Shown here piece by piece: positions 1-8,089 of a DNA stretch of 64,000 bases; position 1 is the first letter of the stretch; each line of letters begins with the position of its first letter. The stretch is from contig JANMTS010000148.1 of NCBI GenBank assembly GCA_031390755.1, positions 1-64,000 of the forward strand, given 5' to 3'. The notes below the pieces were generated by a model. The model saw nothing but the letters and a program-made list of their open reading frames with translations. It was not told the origin of the DNA and ran no database searches. The position numbers and the translations under genes are program-made. Origin of the DNA: DATMER01 sp031390755. Lineage in GTDB: Bacteria > Acidobacteriota > Thermoanaerobaculia > Multivoradales > UBA5704.

Positions 1-1836
1 CAAGTTGTTGAGGCGAATGGCGACCTTAGGATGTTCGTTTCCGAAGGAGGCCTCGTCGATGGCCAGCGCCCGGCGTATCAACGGCTCCGCCTCGCCATGG
101 AGGCCTCTGGTAGTGAGATAGAGAGCCAGCTGGCTCATCAACACGCCGACAGGGCCAGCGGCTCCGGTTTCATCCGCAAGGGAAACGATTCTCGTGGCGT
201 GAGGCCTGAGAGCGTTCCAGACAGGCCACGTTCGGACATCGTCGGCATCGAAGGGGGCATGGCCATTGACGATCTTCAGTGCCGTCTCGATCCACCCCTT
301 CCGCCGCTCGGGTGGAATGCGACCCTGGACAACCTCCTGCACCACCCGGTGGACCGTGCAGGTTCCGGAGCCTCCGCGGGCCAGGAGCGAGAAGCCTTCG
401 AGCTCGGCCAGCGCCTCTTCGATCGCGCCGGCGTCGTCCTCCTGGCCAGTCTCCTCCCGGAAGCCACGGGCCGCTTCACCCACAAGCTCCCTCTCGGCCT
501 CGAACATTGCCTCGGGGATCGGCTCGGGGGCGAGAAACGCTATCAGGCGCAGGAGAGCACCAGCGGTGGCGTGCAGCCGGTCGAAGCTGGTCTTCCAGGT
601 CGTGGCCACGGACGCGGGGTAGCCCATCGCCGCCTCGTCATGCCACACCAGCACCCGCTCCTTCTCGTCTTCCCAGACCTTCAGATAGGCGGAGAAGGAG
701 AGCCGAGTGTGGGTGATGTAGGCGCCTGCCTGCTCCAGGGCCAGCGGGAGACCGTCAAGCTTCTCGGCGAGCTGCCCAGCCTGCGCCTCGTCATCGCTGG
801 CGGCGGTGCGTTCTCCATCCGTCCTCTCGAGAAGGAAGGACCGCGCCTCGTCAAGAGAGATCGTATCGAGCGCCTGCTTGTGGACCGTCTTCGGCCAGTC
901 TCTCAGCCGCGACGTGATGAGGACGTGACCGCCAGCCAGCGCGGGAAGGATCTTCACAACCGCCGACTCCGCGTCCTTCGAGTCGACGTTGTCGAAGATC
1001 AGGAGCCAGCCAGGGTTCGCCTTCAACCAGCGGAGAACGGCGTGGATGGTCTCGTCCTGAGCCTGCGCCGACCGCTCCGGCAGATCGAGCAGGTCGGCGC
1101 TTGCGAGAGCGGCGAGGCCGTTGTTCAGGGTGTCCCAGGACTCGGCCCGGACGAACAGCGCGGCTTTGTAGCGCGAACCCGACCGCCAGGCGTACTCGAC
1201 GGCGAGGCGCGTCTTGCCGATGCCTCCCAGGCCGTAGAGGGTTCGGTGGCCCTGAATGATGGCGGTCGGGTGGCCGTTGCCCTGGAGGCTCTCCGTGAGT
1301 TTGGTCAGCTCGTCATCTCGGCCTTTGAGAAGGTCGCCCAGAGGGGGGTAGGGGAGGTTGTGGATCGGGGGCGGACCGGGTGGAGGCGGCGGCGGAGGCT
1401 GGACGCGCTCCCGCCGCGCCTTGGGCTTCTTGCCGGTGATCCCCCACACGAGCAGGTCCAGGCCGGCGGGAGTGATGCCCGTTGTTCGAAGGTCCACCCA
1501 GGTTCGCTCGCCGAGGAAGAGAGGAAGGTCAGGCTGCTTTGGCGCGCCGGGAAGAAGAACGGGGATGACGGGGATCTTGCGTCTCACCGCCTGGGTGAGG
1601 CATGCCCGCATCTCCTCGTGCTCCCAGGGTCCGATGCCGTTCGGCCCCACGAACACAGCGGCGGCCCGGCAGGTTTCGATGGCTTTCTCCGCCAAATCCT
1701 GCCAGGACCGGCCTGGAGTGAGCTCGTCGGCATCCAGCCAGGGGTTATAGCGTCTTTTCCTCAAGGCCCGCGCGATCTCGCGGACGGCTGGCTTGTCGTC
1801 AGAGTTGTGGCTCAGGAAGAGATCGAAGGCGGGCAT
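1..1836 (-). CDS. TIR/NB-ARC/TPR NLR-like protein, copy A (3' end outside window)
   Basis: First 612 codons of a STAND-class protein; the C-terminus lies beyond the window. A TIR domain (about residues 1-140) opens with FDLFLSHNS and keeps WLDADEL and a Glu four residues after the GPW Trp, the position of the catalytic Glu in NAD-cleaving TIRs such as SARM1. A Pro-rich linker leads to an NB-ARC ATPase: P-loop GLGGIGKT near residue 197, Walker B LLIFDNVD, ITSR, GLPLAL. The frame is open to the edge, inside the first TPR. Its TIR matches the copy at 4289-6778, whereas the central NB-ARC matches the copy at 1951-4173. Start ATG is fixed by MPAFDLFLSHN, conserved in all copies; no Shine-Dalgarno is visible. 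By analogy with bacterial TIR-STAND proteins it could be an abortive-infection antiphage sensor; that role is inferred. Confidence 0.9.
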   Translation of the reverse strand, partial: MPAFDLFLSHNSDDKPAVREIARALRKRRYNPWLDADELTPGRSWQDLAEKAIETCRAAAVFVGPNGIGPWEHEEMRACLTQAVRRKIPVIPVLLPGAPKQPDLPLFLGERTWVDLRTTGITPAGLDLLVWGITGKKPKARRERVQPPPPPPPGPPPIHNLPYPPLGDLLKGRDDELTKLTESLQGNGHPTAIIQGHRTLYGLGGIGKTRLAVEYAWRSGSRYKAALFVRAESWDTLNNGLAALASADLLDLPERSAQAQDETIHAVLRWLKANPGWLLIFDNVDSKDAESAVVKILPALAGGHVLITSRLRDWPKTVHKQALDTISLDEARSFLLERTDGERTAASDDEAQAGQLAEKLDGLPLALEQAGAYITHTRLSFSAYLKVWEDEKERVLVWHDEAAMGYPASVATTWKTSFDRLHATAGALLRLIAFLAPEPIPEAMFEAERELVGEAARGFREETGQEDDAGAIEEALAELEGFSLLARGGSGTCTVHRVVQEVVQGRIPPERRKGWIETALKIVNGHAPFDADDVRTWPVWNALRPHATRIVSLADETGAAGPVGVLMSQLALYLTTRGLHGEAEPLIRRALAIDEASFGNEHPKVAIRLNNL

Positions 1837-1849
1837 GGGGTAACGCAGG

Positions 1850-1855
1850 ATTTTA
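1850..1855 (-). promoter_or_regulatory. Extended -10 element upstream of TIR-NLR copy A
   Basis: On the minus strand TGGTAAAAT lies 13 bp before the ATG, an extended -10 (TGN plus TAAAAT) without a clear -35. The same sequence stands at the same distance before all three TIR genes. It predicts a leader of only a few bases. Recent duplication would preserve it even without function. Confidence 0.4.
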
Positions 1856-1950
1856 CCAGGAGACGAAGCGCGAAGGTTGGCCGGCGCCCCTTCCCGGCCG
1901 CACGCCCGGCTCCCCCTGGGGAGGGGAGAACGTGACCGGGCGGCGGACCG

Positions 1951-4173
1951 TCACTTGCCCGCCGCGCCCTCGATCTCGGCGAGAAGGAGGGCCAGATTCC
2001 CCTGAACGCCCCTAGTGCTGGGGTGATCCGCCCCGAGGCTCCGCTCGAAGATCGCAACCGCCTGGCGCATCAACGGCTCCGCCTCCGAAAGACGGTTCGT
2101 GGCCTGGAGCAACTGAGCCAGGTTGTTGAGGTCTATGGCGACGTCGGGATGTTCGTTTCCGAAGGAGGCCTCGTCGATGGCCAGCGCCCGGCGCAACAAC
2201 GGCTCCGCCTCCGAAAGACGGTTCGTGGCCTTGAGCAACTGAGCCAGGTTGTTGAGGCTAATGGCGACGCTGGGATGTTCGCTTCCGAAGGAGGCCTCAT
2301 CGATGGCCAGCGCCCGGCTCATCAACGGCTCCGCCTCCGAAAGATGGTTCGTGGCCTGGAGCAACTGAGCCAGGTTGTTGAGGTCTCTGGCGACGTTGGG
2401 ATGTTCGTTTCCGAAGGAGGCCTCGTCGATGGCCAGCGCCTGGCGCATCAACGGCTCCGCCTCGCCATGGAGGCCTCTGGTATTCAGGTAGAGAGCCAGC
2501 TGGCTCATCAAGCTGCCGACGGGGCCAGCGGCTCCGGTTTCATCCGCAAGGGAAACGACTCTCGTGGCGTGAGGCCTGAGAGCGTTCCAGACAGGCCACG
2601 TTCGGACATCGTCGGCATCGAAGGGGGCATGGCCATTGACGATCTTCAGTGCCGTCTCGATCCACCCCTTTCTCCGCTCGGGTGGAATGCGACCCTGGAC
2701 AACCTCCTGCACCACCCGGTGGACCGTGCAGGTTCCGGAGCCTCCCCGGGCCAGGAGCGAGAAGCCTTCGAGCTCGGCCAGCGCCTCTTCGATCGCGTCG
2801 GCGTCGTCCTCCTGGCCAGTCTCCTCCTGGAAGTCGCGGGCCACTTTTCCCACAAGCTCCTTCTTGGCCTCGAACATGGCCTCGGGGATCGGCTCGGGGG
2901 CGAGAAACGCCATCAGGCGCAGGAGAGTGCCGGCGGTGGCGTGCAGCCGGTCGAAGCTGGCCTTCCAGGTCGTGGCCACGGACGCGGGGTAGCCCATCGC
3001 CGCCTCGTCATGCCAGTCCATGACCCGTTCCTTCTCTTCTTCCCAGACCTTGAGATAGGCGGAGAAGGAGAGCCGGGTGTGGGCGATGTACGCTCCGGCC
3101 TGCTCCAGGGCGAGCGGGAGACCGTCAAGCTTCTCGGCGAGCTGCCCAGCCTGCGCCTCGTCATCGCTGGCGGCGGTGCGTTCTCCATCCGTCCTCTCGA
3201 GAAGGAAGGACCGCGCCTCGTCGAGAGAGATCGTATCGAGCGCCTGCTTGTGGACCGTCTTCGGCCAGTCTCTCAGCCGCGACGTGATAAGGACGTGACC
3301 GCCGGCCAGTACCGGGAGGATCTCTACGACCGCCAACTCCGCTTCCTTCGAGTCGACGTTGTCGAGGATCAGGAGCCAGCCAGGGTTGGACTGAAACCAG
3401 TGCAGGACGGTCTCGACCGTTTCGGTCTGGACCTGGCGCTGGGGGAGGCCGAGGCGAAGGGCGAGCGCGGCAAGGCCGTTGGCGAGACTTTCCGGCGATT
3501 CAGCCCGCACGAAGAACGCAGTCTTGTAGCGCGACCCGAACCGCCAGGCGTACTCCACGGCGAGACGCGTCTTGCCGATGCCGCCCAGGCCATAGAGCGT
3601 CTGGTGGTTCTGGACAATGGCCTGGGGCTTGCCGTTGCTCTGAAGGCGGGCAGCAAGAGCCTTGATTTGATCGTCCCGGCCTTTGAGAAGCTCTCCGAGC
3701 GAGGAGTAGGGGAGGTTGTGGATCGGCGGTGGACCGGGTGGCGTGACTTTGGGGCGGCGCTTCCTCTTGGGCTTGGGGATTCCTCGCACCAACCGATCAA
3801 GCTTCTGATCCGTAATGCCGGACCGCAGGTCCACCCAGGTGAAGGCACGGAGAAAGAGAGGAAGCTTCGGTTTGGCCGACGCCCCGGGGAGAAGGACGGG
3901 GATCACGGGTGAATCGCGGTCCACGAACTCGCTCAGGCAGGCTCTCATCTCCCGATCCTCCCAGGGACCGAGACCGTCCTTGCCGATCAGCACCGCCGCC
4001 GCGGAGGCGGTTTCAATGATCTCCTCGAGAGCCTCCTGCCAGGGGCGCCCGGCAACCAGATCGTCCTCATCGAGCCAGACCCGAAGGCCTCGGCTGCGCA
4101 GAGCCGCCGCGATCTCGCGCACCGCGGGCTTGTCCTTGGAGTTGTGGCTCAGGAAGAGATCAAAGACGGGCAT
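1951..4173 (-). CDS. TIR/NB-ARC/TPR NLR-like protein, copy B
   Basis: Complete 740-residue protein. The TIR domain (1-140) has FDLFLSHNS, WLDEDDL and W71-E75 (GPWEDREM), so the putative catalytic Glu is kept, but this TIR is clearly diverged from those of copies A and C. The NB-ARC has P-loop GLGGIGKT, LLILDNVD, ITSRLRDW and GLPLAL, followed by a winged-helix-like region that is nearly identical in all copies. Four 42-residue kinesin-light-chain-like TPRs (about 571-740; core EAEPLMRRALAIDEASFG) form the presumed ligand sensor. The frame is open upstream to 4395, but the start is placed at MPVFDLFLSHN by homology with the sister copies. The 115-bp spacer before it matches the spacer before copy A, so the module was duplicated as a unit. 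Function as an immune sensor is inferred. Confidence 0.92.
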   Translation of the reverse strand: MPVFDLFLSHNSKDKPAVREIAAALRSRGLRVWLDEDDLVAGRPWQEALEEIIETASAAAVLIGKDGLGPWEDREMRACLSEFVDRDSPVIPVLLPGASAKPKLPLFLRAFTWVDLRSGITDQKLDRLVRGIPKPKRKRRPKVTPPGPPPIHNLPYSSLGELLKGRDDQIKALAARLQSNGKPQAIVQNHQTLYGLGGIGKTRLAVEYAWRFGSRYKTAFFVRAESPESLANGLAALALRLGLPQRQVQTETVETVLHWFQSNPGWLLILDNVDSKEAELAVVEILPVLAGGHVLITSRLRDWPKTVHKQALDTISLDEARSFLLERTDGERTAASDDEAQAGQLAEKLDGLPLALEQAGAYIAHTRLSFSAYLKVWEEEKERVMDWHDEAAMGYPASVATTWKASFDRLHATAGTLLRLMAFLAPEPIPEAMFEAKKELVGKVARDFQEETGQEDDADAIEEALAELEGFSLLARGGSGTCTVHRVVQEVVQGRIPPERRKGWIETALKIVNGHAPFDADDVRTWPVWNALRPHATRVVSLADETGAAGPVGSLMSQLALYLNTRGLHGEAEPLMRQALAIDEASFGNEHPNVARDLNNLAQLLQATNHLSEAEPLMSRALAIDEASFGSEHPSVAISLNNLAQLLKATNRLSEAEPLLRRALAIDEASFGNEHPDVAIDLNNLAQLLQATNRLSEAEPLMRQAVAIFERSLGADHPSTRGVQGNLALLLAEIEGAAGK
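1954..2463 (-). repeat. 126-bp tandem repeats encoding TPRs of copy B
   Basis: Four consecutive units of about 126 bp (42 codons, last one diverged) with very similar DNA, so the array could expand or contract in frame by recombination. The equivalent array of copy C has six units. Confidence 0.9.
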
Positions 4174-4186
4174 GGGGTAACGCAGG

Positions 4187-4192
4187 ATTTTA
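4187..4192 (-). promoter_or_regulatory. Extended -10 element upstream of TIR-NLR copy B
   Basis: TGGTAAAAT on the minus strand, 13 bp before the ATG of copy B, inside a 115-bp spacer almost identical to the one upstream of copy A. No convincing -35. Confidence 0.4.
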
Positions 4193-4288
4193 CCAGGAGA
4201 CGAAGCGCGAAGGTTGGGCCGGCGCCCCTTCCCGGCCGCACGCCCGGCCCCCTCCCGGTATGGGAGAACATGACCGGGCGGCGGATCG

Positions 4289-6778
4289 TCACTTGCCCGC
4301 CGCGCCCTCGATCTTGGCGAGAAGGAAGGCCAGATTCTCCTGAACGGTCCTGGTGTTGGGGTGATCCGCCCCGAGGCTCCGCTCGAAGATCGCAACCGCC
4401 CGGCGCATCAACGGCTCCGCCTCCGAAAGACGGTTCGTGGCCTTGAGCAACTGAGCCAGGTTGCTGAGGTCTATGGCGACGTCAGGATGTTCGTTTCCGA
4501 AGGAGGCCTCGTCGATGGCCAGCGTCTGGCGCATCAACGGCTCCGCCTCCGAAAGACGGTTCGTGGCCTTGAGCAACTGAGCCAGGTTGTTGAGGCGAAT
4601 GGCGACCTTGGGATGTTCGTTTCCGAAGGAGGCCTCGTCGAGGGCCAGCGCCCGGCGCATCAACGGCTCCGCCTCCGAAAGGCGGTTCGTGGCCTTGAGC
4701 AACTGAGCCAGGTTGTTGAGGCGAATGGCGACTTTGGGATGTTCTTTTCCGAAGGAGGCCTCGTCGATGGCCAGCGCCCGGCGCATCAACGGCTCCGCCT
4801 CCGAAAGACGGTTCGTGGCCTGAAGCAACGCCGCCAGGTTGTTGAGGCGAATAGCGACGTTGGGATGTTCTTGCCCGAAGGAGGCCTCGTCGATGGCAAG
4901 CGCCCGGCGCATCAACGGCTCCGCCTCCGAAAGACGGTTCGTGTCTTGGAGCAACTGAGCCAGGTGGTTGAGGTCTATGGCGACGTCAGGATGTTCGTTT
5001 CCGAAGGAGGCCTCGTCGATGGCAAGCGCCCGGCGCATCAACGGCTCCGCCTCGCGATAGAGGCCTCTAGTATTGAGGTAGACAGCCAGCTGGTTCATCA
5101 ACCTGCCGACAGGGCCAGCGGCTCCGGTTTCATCTGCAAGGGAGACGATTCTCGTGGCGTGAGGCCTGAGAGCGTTCCAGACAGGCCACGTTCGGACATC
5201 GTTGGCAGCAAAGGGGGCATGGCCATTGACGATCTTCAGTGTCGTCTCGATCCACCCCTTTCTCCGCTCGGGTGGAATGCGACCCTGGACAACCTCCTGC
5301 ACTACCCGGTGGACCGTGCAGGTTCCGGAGCCTCCCCGGGCCAGGAGCGAGAAGCTTTCGAGCTCGGCCAGCGCCTCGTCGATCGCGTCGGCGTCATCCT
5401 CCTGGCCAGTCTCCTCCCGGAAGCCACGAGCCGCTTCACCCACAAGCTCTTTCTTGGCCTCGAACATTGCCTCGGGGATCGGCTCGGGGGCGAGAAACGC
5501 CATCAGGCGCAGGAGAGTGCCGGCGGTGGCGTGCAGCCGGTCGAAGCTGGTCCGCCAGGTGGCCGCCACGGAAACGGGATAGCCCATGGACTCGTCGTGC
5601 CAATCCAGAGCCCGGGCCTTCTCCTCGGCCCAGACCTTTCGATAGGCCCGGAAGGAGAGACGAGTGTGCGCGATGTAGGCTCCAGCCTGCTCCAGAGCGA
5701 GCGGGAGTCCGCCGAGCTCCTCGGCGAGAAGCCCGGCCTGCACAGCATCCTCGTCGGTGGTGCGGCGCTCTCCGTCCGTCCGCTTGAGAAGGAAGATCCG
5801 CGCCTCCTCCAGGGGAATCGTGCCCAGATCCTGCTTCTGGATCGACCTGGGCCAGTTCCTCAGCCTCGACGTGATGAGAATCTGCCCTCCGGTCAGCGCC
5901 GGCAGCGTCTCCATCACGGCCCGCTCCGCCTCGCGCGAGTCCACGTTGTCGAGAATCAGCAGCCAGCCGGGGTTGGTCCGAAGCCAGCGGAGCACGGACT
6001 GAATCGTCTCGGACTGAGCCTGCTTTTCCGGCAGGTCGAGCATGCCGGCCAGCGAGGCGAGGCCGGTCTGAAGAACCTCCGGGGTCTCGGCCCGGAGGAA
6101 GAACGCCGCGGTGTAGCGAGCTCCGAAGCGCCAGGCGTACTCCGCGGCCAAGCGCGTCTTGCCGATTCCGCCCAGGCCGTAGAGAGCCTGGGGATCCTGG
6201 ACGAGAGCCCTGGGCTCGCCGTTGCCCTGGAGGCTGTCCGCGAGCCGTCGAAGCTCGTCGCCCCGGCCCTGGAAGAGGTCGCCGAGCGATCTGAGATAGA
6301 GAGGAAGGTTGTGGAGAGGCGGCGGACCGGGCGGAGAGGAAGACTGAACGCGGCTTCTCGAGCGAGGTTTCTTTCCCGTGATCCCCCACACGAGCAGGTC
6401 CAGGCCGGCGGGAGTGATGCCCGTTGTCCGGAGGTCCACCCAGGTTCGCTCGCCGAGGAAGAGAGGAAGGTCAGGTTTCTTCGGAGCGCCGGGAAGAAGA
6501 ACGGGAATGACGGGGATCTTGCGTTTCACCGCCTGGGTAAGGCATGTCTTCAACTCTTCGTGCTCCCACGGTCCGATGCCGTTCGGCCCCACGAACACGG
6601 CGGCAGCCCGACAGGTTTCGATGGCTTCCTCCGCCAAGTCCTGCCAGGACAGGCCTGGAGTGAGCTCGTCGGCATCCAGCCAAGGTTTGTAGCGTCTTTC
6701 CTTCAAAGCCCGCGCGATCTCGCGGACGGCTGGCTTGTCGGCAGAGTTGTGGCTCAGGAAGAGATCGAAGGCGGGCAT
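4289..6778 (-). CDS. TIR/NB-ARC/TPR NLR-like protein, copy C
   Basis: Complete 829-residue protein and the first gene of the tandem array. TIR residues 1-140: FDLFLSHNS, WLDADEL (33-39), W71 with Glu75 at the SARM1-like catalytic position. Linker SSPPGPPPLHN about 148-157. NB-ARC: GLGGIGKT 201-208, Walker B LLILDNVD 273-280, ITSR 302-305, GLPLAL 357-362. The ARC and winged-helix half (from about residue 400) is almost identical to copies A and B. Residues 576-829 are six 42-residue TPRs, two more than copy B. The TIR resembles copy A; the middle of the NB-ARC is distinct from both. No Shine-Dalgarno, so initiation may be leaderless. A defence function against phage through NAD depletion is plausible from architecture but not shown by the sequence. 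Confidence 0.93.
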   Translation of the reverse strand: MPAFDLFLSHNSADKPAVREIARALKERRYKPWLDADELTPGLSWQDLAEEAIETCRAAAVFVGPNGIGPWEHEELKTCLTQAVKRKIPVIPVLLPGAPKKPDLPLFLGERTWVDLRTTGITPAGLDLLVWGITGKKPRSRSRVQSSSPPGPPPLHNLPLYLRSLGDLFQGRGDELRRLADSLQGNGEPRALVQDPQALYGLGGIGKTRLAAEYAWRFGARYTAAFFLRAETPEVLQTGLASLAGMLDLPEKQAQSETIQSVLRWLRTNPGWLLILDNVDSREAERAVMETLPALTGGQILITSRLRNWPRSIQKQDLGTIPLEEARIFLLKRTDGERRTTDEDAVQAGLLAEELGGLPLALEQAGAYIAHTRLSFRAYRKVWAEEKARALDWHDESMGYPVSVAATWRTSFDRLHATAGTLLRLMAFLAPEPIPEAMFEAKKELVGEAARGFREETGQEDDADAIDEALAELESFSLLARGGSGTCTVHRVVQEVVQGRIPPERRKGWIETTLKIVNGHAPFAANDVRTWPVWNALRPHATRIVSLADETGAAGPVGRLMNQLAVYLNTRGLYREAEPLMRRALAIDEASFGNEHPDVAIDLNHLAQLLQDTNRLSEAEPLMRRALAIDEASFGQEHPNVAIRLNNLAALLQATNRLSEAEPLMRRALAIDEASFGKEHPKVAIRLNNLAQLLKATNRLSEAEPLMRRALALDEASFGNEHPKVAIRLNNLAQLLKATNRLSEAEPLMRQTLAIDEASFGNEHPDVAIDLSNLAQLLKATNRLSEAEPLMRRAVAIFERSLGADHPNTRTVQENLAFLLAKIEGAAGK
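4292..5053 (-). repeat. 126-bp tandem repeats encoding six TPRs of copy C
   Basis: Six units of 126 bp with nearly identical DNA; internal units differ mainly at the residues after HP and before LNNLAQLL. Compared with copy B the array has two extra units. Confidence 0.9.
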
Positions 6779-6791
6779 GGGGTAACGCAGG

Positions 6792-6797
6792 ATTTTA
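6792..6797 (-). promoter_or_regulatory. Extended -10 element upstream of TIR-NLR copy C
   Basis: TGGTAAAAT on the minus strand 13 bp before the ATG, identical in sequence and spacing to the elements before copies A and B. Sequence upstream of it diverges after about 50 bp, where the REP-like element begins. Confidence 0.4.
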
Positions 6798-6830
6798 CCA
6801 GGAGTCGAAGCGCAAAGGTCGGCCGGCTTG

Positions 6831-7061
6831 AGCCCCGAAGGGGCGCCGGGGTACAGCCCGGCAATTCATTGCCGGGAAAGGCCCCCCCCAAAAAAACTCG
6901 AAGCCCTGAAAGGGCGCAGGGATGGCCAAGGGCTTCAGCCCGCAGGCGGGCGGCGGACGGCCTGAAATCCCTGCGTCCCGTTGGGACTTGGGGGGAAGGG
7001 GAGGGGCGGGCGAACCCGGCAATGAATTTGCCGGGCTGTAGCCCGGCGCCCCTTCGGGGCT
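6831..7061. repeat. REP-like palindromic element with 46-bp terminal inverted repeats
   Basis: The arms at 6831-6876 and 7015-7061 are near-perfect inverted copies (each contains CCCCGAAGGGG-type and CCCGGCAAT/ATTGCCGGG palindromes). The interior also holds short palindromes such as AGCCCTGAAAGGGC and GCTTCAGCCC. No ORF fits inside. This resembles the palindromic REP/BIME repeats mobilised by RAYT-type transposases in GC-rich genomes; no transposase is present here. It fills the gap between copy C and the toxin-antitoxin pair. Confidence 0.75.
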
Positions 7062-7114
7062 GTTTTGCTGGGAGCGCCGGCTTCGAGCCGGCCGCCTGGA
7101 GGTAGAATAGGTCT

Positions 7115-7351
7115 ATGAATGAGACGCTGGCGGAGCGCATCACAATCAACCCTCAGATCTGCAACGGGAAGCCGACGATCCGAGGGAAAAGAATTACCGT
7201 CCAAACGATCCTGGAGTTCCTGCTGGCGGGGGAGGAGCGTGAGGAAATCCTCCGGCAGTACCCCTCTCTGGTGCCTGAGGACATTGACGCCTGCCTGGCG
7301 TTCGCTGTCAGGCTCATGAGCCACAGCTACGTGGTCAGAATGGCCTCCTGA
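7115..7351 (+). CDS. DUF433 family antitoxin
   Basis: 78 residues. ITINPQICNGKPTIRGKRITV followed by ILEFLLAGEEREEILRQYP is the DUF433 (COG2442) signature, a small DNA-binding fold paired with PIN-like toxins. The stop is 2 bp from the start of the next gene, so the two are probably co-translated. GGAGGT at 7098-7103 lies 11 bp before the ATG; a TAGAAT at 7103-7108 could alternatively be a -10 for a leaderless message. It presumably neutralises the following protein and represses the operon (family knowledge). Confidence 0.85.
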   Translation: MNETLAERITINPQICNGKPTIRGKRITVQTILEFLLAGEEREEILRQYPSLVPEDIDACLAFAVRLMSHSYVVRMAS

Positions 7352-7353
7352 GC

Positions 7354-7695
7354 GTGGCCCGGTTCCTTCTCGATGCGAACCTGCCGTACTACTTCTCCCT
7401 GTGGCGTGGAGAGGATTATCTTCACCTGAAGGACATTGACGACACCATGCCCGATTCTCGGGTCTGGACCCTCGCCAAGGAACGCAACCTCACTATCGTC
7501 ACCAAGGACGCAGACTTCGCCGACCGTGCGATGCTTCAGCCCCCGCCGCCGCGAGTCATCCACATCCGCCTCGGCAATTTGAAGATGCGGGACTTCCACG
7601 GGAAGTTGACAGCTGTCTGGCCGGACATCTGCGACCTCAGCGAGCGCTTTCGCCTCGTCCAGGTCTTCGAAGACCGGCTGGAAGGGATTGATTGA
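7354..7695 (+). CDS. DUF5615 PIN-like toxin
   Basis: 113 residues, GTG start 2 bp after the DUF433 stop. MARFLLDANLP at the N-terminus, DDTMPDSRVWTLAKERNLTIVTKDADFADR in the middle and IRLGN further on match the DUF5615/Mut7-C-like PIN fold; Asp7 and the KDADF aspartates would form the acidic metal site. Predicted to be the ribonuclease toxin of a type II pair with the upstream DUF433 protein. Residues and order are seen; toxin activity is by family. Confidence 0.85.
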   Translation: MARFLLDANLPYYFSLWRGEDYLHLKDIDDTMPDSRVWTLAKERNLTIVTKDADFADRAMLQPPPPRVIHIRLGNLKMRDFHGKLTAVWPDICDLSERFRLVQVFEDRLEGID

Positions 7696-7727
7696 AAGGG
7701 AGTCGGGCGTTTACGGAGTGCCGGGCT

Positions 7728-7928
7728 CTACTCCGATTCCTCTTCAGGGCAGTCAGGACCGAGAGGACGATCGTTCACAGAGGCTGTACCGCCGAAGGCC
7801 TCCTCGATCTCCGGAGGGAGAGGAGCGTCAAAGTCCTCAGCAATCCACACCTGTCCCTCCCAACCGCCCGGCAGGCGATGGGCTTGGCGGCTTGAAGCAC
7901 GATCCGGCGAGGGGGATGGTTTCTTCAT
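7728..7928 (-). CDS. Small ORF resembling the C-terminal half of a Phd/YefM-type antitoxin
   Basis: 66 codons, ATG start. The segment GQVWIAEDFDAPLPPEIEEAF matches the C-terminal toxin-binding tail typical of Phd/VapB-type antitoxins, but the N-terminal DNA-binding part is missing and no VapC partner follows. It is either a degenerate relic or a tiny orphan. The rest of the 394-bp gap (7696-8089) holds only a 20-bp palindrome and the accA promoter. Confidence 0.4.
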   Translation of the reverse strand: MKKPSPSPDRASSRQAHRLPGGWEGQVWIAEDFDAPLPPEIEEAFGGTASVNDRPLGPDCPEEESE

Positions 7929-7989
7929 TGACGGCCCGATTGGGGGTCGATGACAAGGCTATGCCACAGTCTGGACGAGGTAAAGAGCC

Positions 7990-8009
7990 AATGTCGGCGC
8001 GCCGACATT
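7990..8009. repeat. 20-bp perfect palindrome, copy 1
   Basis: AATGTCGGCGCGCCGACATT is self-complementary over 20 bp. The same 20-mer recurs inside a 30-bp palindrome at 23346-23375. Both lie just upstream of a TTGACC-type promoter, here 42 bp before the accA -35. It could be an operator, a REP-type unit or a transcription barrier. Confidence 0.8.
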
Positions 8010-8051
8010 CCCTCATTCCCGCTCTCCCGCCTCTCTCCAACCCGCCCCTCG

Positions 8052-8080
8052 TTGACCTCAGCCCCCCGGTTTGGTAGCTT
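8052..8080 (+). promoter_or_regulatory. Promoter of accA
   Basis: TTGACC (8052-8057), 17-bp spacer, TAGCTT (8075-8080), then ATG 9 bp later, so the mRNA should start within a few bases of the start codon. The same TTGACC-17-TAGNNT layout precedes parA and metK. Confidence 0.6.
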
Positions 8081-8089
8081 GCCAGCGGC

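Noticed and set aside
31..7105. Long open frames on the plus strand (634, 629 and 914 codons) opposite the TIR genes
   Set aside because: They mirror the GC-rich coding and 126-bp repeats of the minus-strand genes; their products show no domain, while the minus frames have complete TIR/NB-ARC/TPR motifs.
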